From: Anaerotignum propionicum DSM 1682
GTDB lineage: Bacteria > Bacillota > Clostridia > Lachnospirales > Anaerotignaceae
Length of the DNA: 64,000 bases
Direction of reading: 5' to 3'
NCBI RefSeq assembly: GCF_001561955.1
Contig: NZ_CP014223.1
Location: 558,001-622,000 of the forward strand
The notes under the pieces were generated by a model. It was not told the DNA's origin. It saw nothing but the letters and a program-made list of their open reading frames with translations, and did not search any database. The translations under genes were made by a program, and so were the position numbers. Position 1 is the stretch's first letter. Every line of letters starts with the position of its first letter. Positions 43,938 to 54,466 of the stretch are shown in pieces.

Positions 43938-46900
43938 ATGGGGAACAATTTGTTTCAGCAACCCAACGAAGCAATGGGTCTGTATGACCCAAGCTTTGAG
44001 CATGATAACTGCGGGATTGGTGCAATCGTAAATATTAAAGGCATCAGAAGCCACCAAACTGTAGAGGATGCTTTGAAAATTGTAGAAAACTTGGAACACA
44101 GAGCAGGTAAGGACGGAGAGGGCAAGACTGGAGATGGCGTAGGAATTTTATTGCAGATTTCTCACAGATTCTTCTCAAAAGAGGCAAAAAAATTAGGATA
44201 CTGTATTGGTGAAGAAGGCGATTATGCAGTGGGCATGTTTTTTTTGCCCCAAGGAGAGCTGGAGAGAAACCGTGCGAAAAAAATGTTTGAAATCATTGTA
44301 GAAAAAGAAGATTTAGAGTTTGTGGGATGGAGAGAGGTTCCTACCAATGCTTCTATTTTAGGAAAGCAAGCCTTAGACTGTAAGCCTTATATTTTACAGT
44401 GCTTTATCAAAAGAAAAGGGGATACAAAAAAAGGTCTGGATTTTGAGCGCAAGGTGTATGTGGCAAGGCGGGTTTTTGAACAAAGCAATGACGATTCTTA
44501 TGTGGTTTCTCTATCTACCCGAACCATTGTATATAAAGGAATGTTCTTGGTAAATCAGCTGCGATTGTTCTTTTTGGATTTACAGGATAGAGACTATGAA
44601 TCTGCCATTGGTATGGTACATTCTCGTTTTAGCACGAATACGACACCAAGCTGGGATCGGGCTCACCCCAACCGTTATATTTTACATAACGGAGAAATTA
44701 ATACAATCCGTGGCAATTCTGACTTAATGCTTGCCCGTGAGGAAACCATGGCGGCAGATGTTTTCAAAGGAGAAATGCATAAGGTTTTACCGATTATTAA
44801 CCAATCAGGATCCGACAGTGCCATGCTGGATAATACGTTGGAGTTTCTCGCTATGAGTGGTATGGATTTGCCTTTGGCGGTTATGGTTACTATTCCTGAG
44901 CCTTGGAGCAACAATAAGCACATTAGTCAGGCCAAAAAGGATTTTTACCAATATTATGCCACAATGCTGGAACCTTGGGATGGCCCTGCCTCCATTTTAT
45001 TCTCTGATGGAGAGGTATTGGGTGCAGTTTTAGATAGAAATGGCTTAAGGCCTTCCCGTTATTACATTACTGATGATGATAGGCTGATTTTATCCTCTGA
45101 GGTAGGTGTTTTGGATATTCCTGTGGAGAAAATCATTAAAAAAGACCGTTTGCGCCCCGGAAAAATGCTTCTTGTGGACACAACAAAGGGAACCATTATA
45201 GATGATGATGATTTGAAAGAACAATATGCAACACGACAACCCTACGGTGAATGGATTGATAAAAATCTTGTGCACTTAAAGGATATTTCAATTCCAAACA
45301 AAAAAACACCTCAGTATACCAAGGAGGAACTGGCAAGATTGCAAAAAACCTTTGGCTATACTTATGAAGAGGTAATGACAGCCATTCTTCCTATGGCAAA
45401 AACGGGTGAGGAAGCCATTGCTTCCATGGGTACAGATACACCCTTGGCTGTGCTTTCGGAAACAAAAAAACCACTGTTTAACTATTTTAAGCAGATGTTT
45501 GCTCAGGTTACAAATCCTCCCATTGATGCCATTCGAGAGGAGATTGTAACAAGTACTACAGTTTATATTGGTGGGGCAGGCAATCTTTTGGAAGAAAAGC
45601 CGGAAAACTGTAAGGTTATTCGTGTGAATAACCCAATCCTCACTAATACAGATTTAATGAAAATCAGGGATTTAGATATTGATGGTTTTAAGTCCACGGT
45701 AATTCCCATTACCTATTACAAAAATACTCAGCTGGAAAGAGCCGTTGAACGGCTGTTTGTAGAGGTTGATAGAGCTTACAGAGACGGGGTGAATATAATT
45801 ATTCTTTCCGACCGTGATGTGGATGAAAATCATGTACCCATTCCATCCCTATTGGCAGTTTCAGCAGTCAGCAAATATTTGGTGAAAACCAAAAAGAAAA
45901 CCAGTATTGCCTTAATTCTGGAAACCGCAGAACCAAGAGAGGTTCATCATTTTGCCACATTACTGGGCTATGGTGCTTGTGCGGTGAATCCTTATTTGGC
46001 ACAAGATACCATTGCAAATTTAATTGATGATGATATTTTGGATAAGGATTATTATGCAGCGGTAAATGATTATAATGGTGCTATTCTTCATGGTATTGTA
46101 AAAATTGCATCTAAAATGGGTATTTCCACAATTCAATCCTATCAAGGAGCGCAAATTTTTGAGGCTGTGGGCATTGATTCAAAGGTTGTGGATAAGTATT
46201 TTACCAATACCGTTACCAGAATTGAGGGCGTTGATTTGGACGACATCCAAAAGGAATTCCACGAGTGGCACAACAGTGCCTTTGACCCCTTGGGTCTGGA
46301 TACGGATCTTACATTAGATAGTGTTGGAAGCCACAAGTTCAGAAGCAATAAGTCAAAGCATTTGTATAATCCCCAAACCATTCACCTTTTGCAGGAAGCC
46401 ACCAGAACGGGAGATTATTACCTGTTTAAAGAGTATACCCGCATGGTGAATGATGAAGCAAAGGTGACATTACGAGGTTTAATTGGTTTTAAGTTTTTGG
46501 ATAATCCTATCCCCATTGAAGAGGTGGAGAGCGTTGAATCTATTGTAAAGCGTTTCAAAACGGGAGCAATGAGCTATGGCTCCATCAGTCAGGAAGCCCA
46601 TGAAACCCTTGCCATTGCCATGAATCGTATTGGCGGCAAAAGCAATAGTGGGGAGGGGGGAGAAAGCATTGATCGTTTGACCCCTGACCCCAATGGAGAC
46701 AGCCGATGCTCTGCAATTAAGCAAGTTGCGTCTGGTCGTTTTGGTGTAACCAGCAGATATTTGGTGAGTGCAAAGGAAATTCAGATTAAAATGGCTCAGG
46801 GGGCAAAGCCAGGGGAAGGTGGTCATTTGCCTGCGGAAAAGGTGTACCCTTGGATTGCTAAAACAAGACATTCAACCCCTGGTGTTGGTTTAATTTCTCC

Positions 46901-48491
46901 TCCGCCCCACCATGATATTTACTCCATTGAGGACTTGGCACAGTTGATTTATGATTTGAAAAATGCCAACCGTGATGCAAGAATAACCGTAAAGCTTTGC
47001 GCTGAGGCAGGGGTAGGCACCATTGCCGCAGGTGTCGCAAAAGCTGGAGCTCAGGTTATCCTGATTTCAGGCTATGACGGCGGCACGGGAGCGGCACCAA
47101 GAACTTCTATTCAGCATGCGGGGATTCCGTGGGAGCTGGGTTTGACGGAAACCCATCAAACCTTAATCCGCAATGGCCTTAGAAATAAGGTTACGTTGGA
47201 AACAGACGGAAAGCTTATGAGTGGTCGTGATGTCGCCCTTGCCGCATTGATGGGAGCTGAGGAATTTGGATTTGCAACGGCACCATTGGTAACCATGGGG
47301 TGTGTGATGATGCGCGTTTGTAATTTGGATACTTGTCCTGTTGGCGTTGCCACCCAAAACCCCGAGTTAAGGAAAAGATTTAAGGGCAAGCCTGAATATG
47401 TAGTGAATTTTATGTACTTCATTGCCCAAGAATTAAGGGAGTATATGGCGAAGCTGGGCTTTAGAACCATTGCAGAAATGGTTGGACGCAGTGACCTGTT
47501 AAAAATTCGTGATGGTGCAAGAACAAGGACCACGAAGGTAGAGCTGGCAAGAATCATTAACAATCCTTTTGCAGAACCGGGGCAGCACTTTGGTTTTGAT
47601 CCAAAGCAGGTTTATGATTACCATTTGCAAGATACCTTGGATTTAAAGGTTTTATACCCAAAGCTGAAGGGCTCCATAGAAAGCAAAGCACCTGCTTTTA
47701 TTGAGGTGGACGTAAAGAATACGAACCGTACCGTTGGCACCATTTTAGGCTCCGAAATGACAAAGAGATATCCTGAGGGTCTTGCAGATAACACAATACA
47801 TGTTAAATGCAATGGTGCAGGAGGACAGAGCTTTGGTGCTTTTATTCCAAAGGGGTTAACCTTAGAATTGGAAGGGGACAGTAACGACTATTTCGGAAAA
47901 GGTCTTTCCGGAGGGAAATTAGTCGTGTATCCACCAAGAAAAAGCAAATTGAAAGAGGATGAAAATATTATTATCGGCAATGTTGCACTGTATGGCGCAA
48001 CGGATGGTGAGGCATATATTAACGGTGTTGCAGGAGAACGCTTCTGTGTTCGTAATTCCGGTGCCAGAGCCGTTGTTGAAGGCGTTGGTGACCATGGCTG
48101 TGAATATATGACGGGGGGAATTGCCGTTATTATTGGGAATACAGGCAAAAACTTTGCCGCAGGCATGAGTGGTGGCGTTGCCTATGTTTTGGATGAAAAC
48201 AGAGATTTCTATACCAGAGTAAACAAGGAGCTGGTATCCTTGGAGGAGATTTTGCATAAGCAAGATGTTACCGTGTTGAAGGAAATGCTTACAAACCATG
48301 TCAAGCTGACGGGTTCCAAAAAGGGAAAAGAGATCCTTGATGATTTTGCTAATTATTTGCCTAAGTTCAAAAAGGTTCTGCCCCATGATTTCGATAAGAT
48401 GCATAAGGCCACCCTTCGTTTGGAAGAAAAAGGGCTGAGCGGTGATGAGGCATTGATTGAGGCATTCTATGCATTCTATTCAAATAAATAA
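43938..48491 (+). CDS. gltB: glutamate synthase large subunit
   Basis: This 1517-residue enzyme makes two glutamates from glutamine and 2-oxoglutarate together with GltD. The catalytic N-terminal cysteine of the amidotransferase domain is C25 in SFEHDNCGIGA, so a 24-residue pro-sequence would be removed. The central and FMN domains hold GAMSYGSISQEAHETLAIAMNRIGGKSNSGEGGE and AKPGEGGHLPAEKVYPWIAKTRHSTPGVGLISPPPHHD. The 3Fe-4S cluster is CVMMRVCNLDTCPVG. The C-terminal GXG repeat domain is complete. The ATG at 43938 has AAAGGA 8 bases before; a longer frame starting at 43884 is leader sequence. gltD follows 17 bases after. Confidence 0.97.
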   Translation: MGNNLFQQPNEAMGLYDPSFEHDNCGIGAIVNIKGIRSHQTVEDALKIVENLEHRAGKDGEGKTGDGVGILLQISHRFFSKEAKKLGYCIGEEGDYAVGMFFLPQGELERNRAKKMFEIIVEKEDLEFVGWREVPTNASILGKQALDCKPYILQCFIKRKGDTKKGLDFERKVYVARRVFEQSNDDSYVVSLSTRTIVYKGMFLVNQLRLFFLDLQDRDYESAIGMVHSRFSTNTTPSWDRAHPNRYILHNGEINTIRGNSDLMLAREETMAADVFKGEMHKVLPIINQSGSDSAMLDNTLEFLAMSGMDLPLAVMVTIPEPWSNNKHISQAKKDFYQYYATMLEPWDGPASILFSDGEVLGAVLDRNGLRPSRYYITDDDRLILSSEVGVLDIPVEKIIKKDRLRPGKMLLVDTTKGTIIDDDDLKEQYATRQPYGEWIDKNLVHLKDISIPNKKTPQYTKEELARLQKTFGYTYEEVMTAILPMAKTGEEAIASMGTDTPLAVLSETKKPLFNYFKQMFAQVTNPPIDAIREEIVTSTTVYIGGAGNLLEEKPENCKVIRVNNPILTNTDLMKIRDLDIDGFKSTVIPITYYKNTQLERAVERLFVEVDRAYRDGVNIIILSDRDVDENHVPIPSLLAVSAVSKYLVKTKKKTSIALILETAEPREVHHFATLLGYGACAVNPYLAQDTIANLIDDDILDKDYYAAVNDYNGAILHGIVKIASKMGISTIQSYQGAQIFEAVGIDSKVVDKYFTNTVTRIEGVDLDDIQKEFHEWHNSAFDPLGLDTDLTLDSVGSHKFRSNKSKHLYNPQTIHLLQEATRTGDYYLFKEYTRMVNDEAKVTLRGLIGFKFLDNPIPIEEVESVESIVKRFKTGAMSYGSISQEAHETLAIAMNRIGGKSNSGEGGESIDRLTPDPNGDSRCSAIKQVASGRFGVTSRYLVSAKEIQIKMAQGAKPGEGGHLPAEKVYPWIAKTRHSTPGVGLISPPPHHDIYSIEDLAQLIYDLKNANRDARITVKLCAEAGVGTIAAGVAKAGAQVILISGYDGGTGAAPRTSIQHAGIPWELGLTETHQTLIRNGLRNKVTLETDGKLMSGRDVALAALMGAEEFGFATAPLVTMGCVMMRVCNLDTCPVGVATQNPELRKRFKGKPEYVVNFMYFIAQELREYMAKLGFRTIAEMVGRSDLLKIRDGARTRTTKVELARIINNPFAEPGQHFGFDPKQVYDYHLQDTLDLKVLYPKLKGSIESKAPAFIEVDVKNTNRTVGTILGSEMTKRYPEGLADNTIHVKCNGAGGQSFGAFIPKGLTLELEGDSNDYFGKGLSGGKLVVYPPRKSKLKEDENIIIGNVALYGATDGEAYINGVAGERFCVRNSGARAVVEGVGDHGCEYMTGGIAVIIGNTGKNFAAGMSGGVAYVLDENRDFYTRVNKELVSLEEILHKQDVTVLKEMLTNHVKLTGSKKGKEILDDFANYLPKFKKVLPHDFDKMHKATLRLEEKGLSGDEALIEAFYAFYSNK

Positions 48492-48508
48492 GACAGGGGG
48501 GATTATGC

Positions 48509-49993
48509 ATGGGAAAAGCAACAGGATTTTTGGAATTTGAAAGAAAATCCGGGGGCGAAATAAGCCCTAAGGAAAGAATTAAACACTTTCAGGATTTTCA
48601 CGAGCATTTATTAAAAAGAGAACAAGAACAACAGGCGGCAAGATGTATGGACTGTGGCGTACCCTTCTGTCAGAGTGGAATGATGATAAAAGGAATGACC
48701 TCGGGCTGCCCATTAAATAATTTGATTCCCGAGTGGAATGATTTAATCTATTTGGAAAAGCCAGATCGGGCGTTAGGCAGACTTTTAAAAACTAACAGCT
48801 TTCCTGAATTTACAAGCAGGGTTTGTCCTGCTCCTTGCGAAGCGGCTTGTACTTGTGGACTGAATGATACTCCTGTTACCATCAAAGAGAATGAATGGAG
48901 CATTATTGAAAACGGATATGCCAATGGATTGGTTCAACCAAATCCGCCTAAGGTAAGAACAGGTAAGAAAATTGCAGTGGTTGGCAGTGGGCCATCAGGC
49001 CTTGCGGCGGCGGATCAGCTGAATAAAAGAGGGCATAGCGTTGTTGTGTTTGAACGTAATGACAGAGTCGGCGGTTTATTGATGTATGGTATTCCTAATA
49101 TGAAGCTTGAGAAAAACGTCATTGACCGCAAAATAGATATTATGAAGGCAGAAGGCATTGAATTTGTTACCAATGCGGACATTGGAAACTCCATAAAGGC
49201 AGAAAGACTGATTAAGGACTATGATTCCGTCATTCTTGCCTGCGGTGCATCCAATCCTCGGGATATTAAGGTGCCCGGCAGAGATGGAAAAGGCATTTAT
49301 TTCGCAGTGAATTTTTTGAAAGCAACAACCAAAAGTCTTTTAGACAGCGATTTAAAAGACGGCAAGTATATTTCTGCAAAAGGAAAAAATGTTTTGGTGA
49401 TTGGCGGTGGCGATACAGGGAACGACTGCGTGGGAACGTCTATCCGTCACGGTGCAAAAAGTGTAGTCCAACTGGAAATGATGCCAAAGCCTCCTGTGGA
49501 AAGAGCAAACGATAACCTCTGGCCGGAATGGCCAAAGGTTTTAAAAACCGATTATGGGCAACAGGAGGCAATTGCTGTTTTTGGGCGAGACCCTCGACTT
49601 TACGAAACAACGGTCACAGAGTTTGTTTTAGATAAGGATGGTAATGTTGTAAAAGCGAAAATTGTAAAGCTGGAGAAAAAGGTGGATAAAAACGGAGTAG
49701 TGTCCTTTGGTCATGTGAAGGGCAGTGAAAAGACAATTGATGTAGATTTGGTGTTGATTGCGGCAGGTTTTGTTGGTGCCGAAAGCTATGTGGCACAGGC
49801 ATTTAAAATTGAGCTGAATGAGCGAACGAATGTCAAAACATCTGAAAACAGCTTTCATACAAATGTCCCAAAGGTTTTTGTTACGGGAGATATGCACAGA
49901 GGGCAGTCACTGGTTGTTTGGGCAATTAAAGAAGGACGCAGTGTGGCAAGGGAAGTGGATAAAACCCTGATGGGCTATACAAATTTGGTTTAA
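48509..49993 (+). CDS. gltD: glutamate synthase small subunit
   Basis: This 494-residue NAD(P)H-dependent flavoprotein feeds electrons to GltB. The N-terminal 4Fe-4S cysteines are in [22 protein letters not shown] and [14 protein letters not shown]. The FAD site is [20 protein letters not shown] (about residue 156) and the NAD(P) site is [15 protein letters not shown] (about 300). The C-terminal [22 protein letters not shown] is standard. GGGGG lies before the ATG. It is the second and last gene of the operon. Confidence 0.97.
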   Translation: MGKATGFLEFERKSGGEISPKERIKHFQDFHEHLLKREQEQQAARCMDCGVPFCQSGMMIKGMTSGCPLNNLIPEWNDLIYLEKPDRALGRLLKTNSFPEFTSRVCPAPCEAACTCGLNDTPVTIKENEWSIIENGYANGLVQPNPPKVRTGKKIAVVGSGPSGLAAADQLNKRGHSVVVFERNDRVGGLLMYGIPNMKLEKNVIDRKIDIMKAEGIEFVTNADIGNSIKAERLIKDYDSVILACGASNPRDIKVPGRDGKGIYFAVNFLKATTKSLLDSDLKDGKYISAKGKNVLVIGGGDTGNDCVGTSIRHGAKSVVQLEMMPKPPVERANDNLWPEWPKVLKTDYGQQEAIAVFGRDPRLYETTVTEFVLDKDGNVVKAKIVKLEKKVDKNGVVSFGHVKGSEKTIDVDLVLIAAGFVGAESYVAQAFKIELNERTNVKTSENSFHTNVPKVFVTGDMHRGQSLVVWAIKEGRSVAREVDKTLMGYTNLV

Positions 49994-50041
49994 TGAGCAG
50001 GAATCTTGCTTAGCAAATTTAGAAAAATTTTATGAGGCAAC

Positions 50042-50076
50042 AAGCAAAGGGATAGGCACACCCCTTTGCTTTTTTT
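50042..50076 (+). terminator. terminator after gltD
   Basis: AAGCAAAGGG and CCCTTTGCTT form a 10-bp stem, followed by seven T. Confidence 0.92.
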
Positions 50077-50125
50077 ACTAACACAAATTTATAGATATGT
50101 TGAAATAGAGGAGGTTCAGAAATCA

Positions 50126-50155
50126 AATAACCACCTTGATATCAAGGTGGTTATT
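50126..50155. terminator. 30-bp perfect palindrome between gltD and the chemotaxis receptor gene
   Basis: AATAACCACCTTGAT and its exact complement ATCAAGGTGGTTATT form a perfect 30-bp palindrome with no loop. It follows the minus-strand receptor gene by about 105 bases and has A/T-rich edges, so it may end that transcript; a DNA-binding role is also possible. The spacer 49994-50259 otherwise holds only the gltD terminator. Confidence 0.5.
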
Positions 50156-50259
50156 TTCTCAGCAATACTATGGACTTTAAGAGTATTTTTCGCAACCCAA
50201 AAGGTGGGATACAAAATTTCCGCTGACCTATGTAATGAAAGGACTCTGAAAACGGAAAT

Positions 50260-52008
50260 TTATTCTGTAAAGGATGAATCTTGATTTTGAAACTGAAAAT
50301 GATTGATTAAATCCTTCAGAATCTCTGCCTGACCTGATATCTCTTCGCTGGCAGCGGCACTTTCCTCAGAGGTTGCACTGTTTATTTGAATTACACTTGA
50401 AACCTGGACAAGGCTATTGCTTACCTCATCCATAGAATGTTTTTGTTGGATGGCTGCGTCTGCAATACTTTGAATGACGTCAGCAGTTTTTTCAGAGCTT
50501 AAAATAATATGATTTAAGGACTCTGCTGTTTCAGAGACTATCTTTGAACCATTTGCAATTGCTGTGATAGAATTTTCAATCAACTGTGAGGTGAGTTTTG
50601 CACTTTCGGCTGATTTCCCTGCAAGATTGCGAACCTCGTCGGCTACCACGGCAAACCCTTTTCCTGCTTCTCCTGCCCGTGCCGCTTCAACGGCTGCATT
50701 TAAGGCAAGGATATTTGTTTGAAATGCAATGTCATCAATATTTTTGATGATTTTGCCGATTTCATTAGAAGCATCACTAATTTTTTCCATTGCTGCAATC
50801 ATTTCTTGCATTTGCTGCTGGCCTTGGACAGAAGAATGACTGGAGTCTATGGCAATTTGCTTTGCTTGTGCGGCATCATTTGCGGTGCGGTGAATCGTTT
50901 CTGTCATTTCATTGGCAAGTTCAGCCAACTCTTGAATGGAGGCGGCTTGTTCCGTGGCTCCTTGGGCTAGGACTTGGGCGCCCTCTGAAACTTGACTGGA
51001 GCCTCGGGCAACTTCCGTAGAGGTAGCATTAATTTGTGACAATGTTTTAGAAATATTGGCTGAAAAACTTTGAATGGAATCATTGATTCCCGACAAATCA
51101 CCGCTATATTCTAACGTTGAGTTGATAACAAAGTTTCCGGCAGAAAATCTTTTCATCACTTCATGAATATCATACATAATTCCGCTTAAGTTATCCACTG
51201 TTTGCTTTGTGGCAAGGGATAAGGTTTCAAATTCATCCCCTGTGTGTACTTCAATTACAGGAGAATGTAAATCTCCTTGGCTAAGAAGGGTAAGGCGGTC
51301 TGTGACACGCTTCAGATGCCCAGTTATTCTTCCCGCAATGACAAACATCCAAAAGATACCGAAGGCACCAACGGCGGCACCACAGGCTGCAATGCCAAGG
51401 AGGGAAAGGTATTTGTCTTTCTGATATTGTTCAATGATTTTATCAATATCGTCATAATAATTGCCTGTGCTGATATACCATCCATAAGGTTCATATTTTT
51501 TTGTATATCCTCGTTTTTTGAAAACACCTTCCTCATTTGGCTTGGTGAAGTAATATTCTGTAAATCCCCCATTTGGCTGTTTTCCTGCAGCAATCAAATT
51601 TTGAATATAGAGGTTTCCAGCCTTATCTTGTGCTTGCAACCTTTGTGCACCTTCAAATTCCGGATTCATATGTACGGCACAAACGCCACTTTCCAAGTCT
51701 GCCCAAAAGTATCCTTCTCCGTCATTGTACCGGGTATCACGAACAATTTTTTCGGCGGCCTTCATTTCTTCTTCATGGGTAATTTCCCCATCCAAATAGC
51801 GTTGATGGTTTACATCTAAGACACTGATTAAATTATCAACGCTCACTTCGATTAATGTGTCAAAGTTTTCCTTATAAGCGTTAATGGTGGCATTATGGGA
51901 TTTAGTAAGTTGTATAAATGATACCATGCCCTGAATAAAAATTGTTGTTAGGATTATTGCGCCAAATAAAAGCACTATCTTTGTCTTAAGTTTCGCAGTT
52001 TTTAACAT
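50260..52008 (-). CDS. methyl-accepting chemotaxis protein with single Cache domain
   Basis: This 582-residue receptor has a membrane segment near residues 10-30, a single Cache (Cache_2-type) sensor outside (about 45-190, [18 protein letters not shown] ... [18 protein letters not shown]), a second membrane segment (about 203-226), a HAMP domain (about 227-280) and an MCP signalling domain (about 300-582). The hairpin tip is [40 protein letters not shown]. It should sense a small organic ligand and signal through CheA. AAAGGAG precedes the ATG. No che or flagellar gene is nearby. Confidence 0.93.
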   Translation of the reverse strand: MLKTAKLKTKIVLLFGAIILTTIFIQGMVSFIQLTKSHNATINAYKENFDTLIEVSVDNLISVLDVNHQRYLDGEITHEEEMKAAEKIVRDTRYNDGEGYFWADLESGVCAVHMNPEFEGAQRLQAQDKAGNLYIQNLIAAGKQPNGGFTEYYFTKPNEEGVFKKRGYTKKYEPYGWYISTGNYYDDIDKIIEQYQKDKYLSLLGIAACGAAVGAFGIFWMFVIAGRITGHLKRVTDRLTLLSQGDLHSPVIEVHTGDEFETLSLATKQTVDNLSGIMYDIHEVMKRFSAGNFVINSTLEYSGDLSGINDSIQSFSANISKTLSQINATSTEVARGSSQVSEGAQVLAQGATEQAASIQELAELANEMTETIHRTANDAAQAKQIAIDSSHSSVQGQQQMQEMIAAMEKISDASNEIGKIIKNIDDIAFQTNILALNAAVEAARAGEAGKGFAVVADEVRNLAGKSAESAKLTSQLIENSITAIANGSKIVSETAESLNHIILSSEKTADVIQSIADAAIQQKHSMDEVSNSLVQVSSVIQINSATSEESAAASEEISGQAEILKDLINHFQFQNQDSSFTE

Positions 52009-53104
52009 GTTGCACGCTCCTTTGTTTTTTGAGAAAAATTCTTTGAATAGGTTTATGCTATGTGTTCATTAAAAATCGTTAGCTGCATTGTTTAGGATAT
52101 TGCATTTTTTCTTGCTGAAAACTTGACTTATGAGAATTCGATAATGGCTATCACTCTACAAGAATTCCTAGAAGTGTGAAGAGCTAATTCATATTTTTTA
52201 ATTAACCATAAGAATGGATAATTGATGCAATACCATATAACTATAAGTAAAATGTGATGTTCGCCATGTTTATTCGTAATAAACTGTATTTCACGTTTCA
52301 ATACCCTTTTATGAGAGATAATGTTTCTGCTCAAAACAATAAATTGATAAAAGAATAGAAGAGATAAGGAATAATACGGATTTATATTTTATTACGAAAC
52401 TATGTAATTTAAGTTTTAAGGCGCTAACTATCCTGTGAAATCTTAAAGTGGCATATTTTCTTATGGCTTAGAATACCTCCTTTTAAGTAAGTATTTTATA
52501 TTGTTGTGATAAAACAAAGATTAAAGCTAGTCATCTTTTTATATGAAATAAATATATTTTGGGACGAACTTACTTTAAACAAACTCTATATAAAAATAAC
52601 AAATTATAAAAAGGAAAGATATAGTGTAACCATTAAATTTAAGTAATATTTTATATTGTAGAAGTTTAGCATTTTTTGGGTATATTGTCAATAATACTTA
52701 TTGTTAATTATTAAATAATAATATTTATTATTAAATTTAAATTATTGTTGTTGTATACAACAATAGAATGCATGGGGTATTTTGAGAAGTGATGAATAGA
52801 TGAAGATATAGAGGAAAAAATGAAATTATTTATACGGGTTGTAATAGTCTCTAAATATAAGGTGTTTTTATATAGTGATATGAAAAAGAGGTTTTATTCT
52901 TGTAAAGTTTAGACCTTAGTCTGTTATTTATTTACAAAGAATAAAACCTCTTTTAATGAGATTAAATGTTTGTAGAAATGTACCTCTGTTTTTAATAAGA
53001 GCAACTACATGGTAAGGATTTTTTTCTTTATAAGTTCTTGTACAATTCCTTTGTATGGGTAATTAGGATGGACTGCCAGAATGTGCAGTTCTTCTTACTA
53101 TAGA
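52009..53104. other. 1.1-kb AT-rich intergenic region
   Basis: No convincing gene is seen on either strand; short frames (for example 52128-52334 minus) lack ribosome-binding sites. Notable are a 16-bp palindrome TTGTTGTATACAACAA (52748-52763), runs of AT-repeats near 52690-52740, and a long hairpin (52884-52954, listed separately). Confidence 0.5.
52884..52954. other. 71-base long hairpin, unassigned (MITE- or sRNA-like)
   Basis: Left arm AAAAGAGGTTTTATTCTTG..., right arm its complement with one extra base: about 23 bp near-perfect inverted repeat (52884-52906 with 52931-52954). The loop holds an inner stem AGAC-CTTA-GTCT. It stands about 150 bases from the nearest gene end and has A- and T-rich ends, so it could be a miniature mobile element, a stand-alone terminator or a small RNA. 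Confidence 0.5.
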
Positions 53105-53251
53105 TTAATGCTCTACAATAAGGCTGGCCTTTCTTAGCCAACAGTGCTTCCTTTTTTTAATATTGTCAAATAATCCTTGTTCATAGAGATCTTTCTCTAA
53201 TCCCGGAAAGCTATTTTCAACGAAATTCAATAAATACAACCAACCTTTCAT
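53105..53251 (-). CDS. short orphan protein downstream of the 299-residue gene
   Basis: This 48-residue ORF, too short for normal cut-offs, starts MKGWLYLLNFVENSFPGLEKDLYEQG and has AGGAGG three bases before its ATG. It begins 23 bases after the stop of the 299-residue gene on the same strand, which suggests co-transcription. It is not recognised; its amphipathic, Lys-rich C-terminal half (IKKRKHCWLRKASLIVEH) gives no clear clue. It may be a real small protein or a chance frame. Confidence 0.4.
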   Translation of the reverse strand: MKGWLYLLNFVENSFPGLEKDLYEQGLFDNIKKRKHCWLRKASLIVEH

Positions 53252-53274
53252 AAACCTCCTGGTAAACGATAACC

Positions 53275-54174
53275 TTATCTTTCATTCTTATTCAAATCTG
53301 TATGAAATAGTTCAGTGGTGTTAAAAAAACAATCGCCCCAAATATGGTAATGATCTTCATGGTCTTTTATGATTGCCCAATCCAGTTTATCTGAACACCA
53401 ATAAAGTTCAGTCTTGGGGTTTGTCAGTATCAAATGTGTATCCATTTGATAAGAGACCCCTTTAAGTTCCCATGGATTGAGTTGGTAAATTCTTTTTTCT
53501 CCTCTCTGGAGCAGGGTTTGAATAATTTTTTCTTGATTAAACACTTTTTTAAATTCGTTTTCATGTATAAGTAGATAATCTTTATTTGAGAAACTGCTTT
53601 TTTGCTCCACTTTTTCATGCCATTTCTTTTTGATTGCAAATAATAAAGATTTCTCCTTATCCTCTGATAAAACTCTACGAAAAAATAGCGGTGGTACATC
53701 TGTTAGATCATCTTCGTCAGTTTCGTTTATCAAGGTTATCAATTGGCTTCTCTCTGTATCAATAATCTTTTCTTTTTCTTTCTCGCTCCAACCATGGTAA
53801 TGAGTGTTTCCTCTCAATTTCGAAGACTGAATCATATGGCTGCATGCGTTTTTTATGGAATTTAGATTTTTATATTGCAAGGGATCTATTTTCTCAATGT
53901 TTTCCAAAGTGATTTCTAAAATATCAATATTGATACTGCATTCGTTTTTTCGCAAAGTAGGGTCATTTTCGATCTTTATCGCTTCTTCGCGACTTAAACT
54001 TTTTATTCTCTGATAAATTGCGTGAACGACCTGTTCTTCTGTCATAGACATTGATTTTTCGTAGATTCCCAGAGTTTTTAGTTGAGTGTCTAACCGAATA
54101 CTTTTTAGCATATCACTTCTGTCTATACAATATCTTCTTATGAAAGTATGAAAATTGATTATGCTGCGTTCCAT
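53275..54174 (-). CDS. hypothetical protein, 299 residues
   Basis: This protein is not recognised. It is Lys/Glu-rich, predicted mainly alpha-helical, without signal peptide or membrane segment. The C-terminal part has aromatic-rich sequence (LILTNPKTELYWCSDKLDWAIIKDHEDHYHIWGDCFF) with several His/Cys/Asp that could bind metal, but no catalytic motif is certain. The composition is much lower in GC than the flanking core genes, pointing to a transferred gene. AGAGGT lies about 9 bases before the ATG. A small ORF follows directly. Confidence 0.6.
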   Translation of the reverse strand: MERSIINFHTFIRRYCIDRSDMLKSIRLDTQLKTLGIYEKSMSMTEEQVVHAIYQRIKSLSREEAIKIENDPTLRKNECSINIDILEITLENIEKIDPLQYKNLNSIKNACSHMIQSSKLRGNTHYHGWSEKEKEKIIDTERSQLITLINETDEDDLTDVPPLFFRRVLSEDKEKSLLFAIKKKWHEKVEQKSSFSNKDYLLIHENEFKKVFNQEKIIQTLLQRGEKRIYQLNPWELKGVSYQMDTHLILTNPKTELYWCSDKLDWAIIKDHEDHYHIWGDCFFNTTELFHTDLNKNER

Positions 54175-54466
54175 TTGTTTAAACCTCTTTCTTTTCGGTG
54201 GAAGGATGGTCTAGAATATTATCATTCCTTTTAAATAGGAACGGTACTAAGAGAAATAAATTTGGAAAAAATACGCCTGTTCCATATTTCTGAAGGTTTT
54301 CACCGCTGTAGTTGCGCCAAGACAGTTGGTAGGTGAGAGTTATTATGAAGAGATTAGAGCATTTTTAAGGTCATTTAATCATAAAATGTTGTATTTTACA
54401 ATACACCATATACTGCTTTTTAGATGAGAAGATTACATTTATTTGAATAATATTTCCGTCTTAAGA
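54175..54466. other. 292-base spacer
   Basis: AT-rich sequence between two minus-strand genes; nothing recognisable beyond the 5' region of the 299-residue gene. Confidence 0.4.

Noticed and set aside
50066-50284. 72-codon plus-strand ORF after gltD
   Set aside because: It overlaps the gltD terminator and the palindrome, and the end of the convergent receptor gene.
52128-52334. 68-codon minus-strand ORF
   Set aside because: No good ribosome-binding site, in AT-rich non-coding sequence, no family seen.
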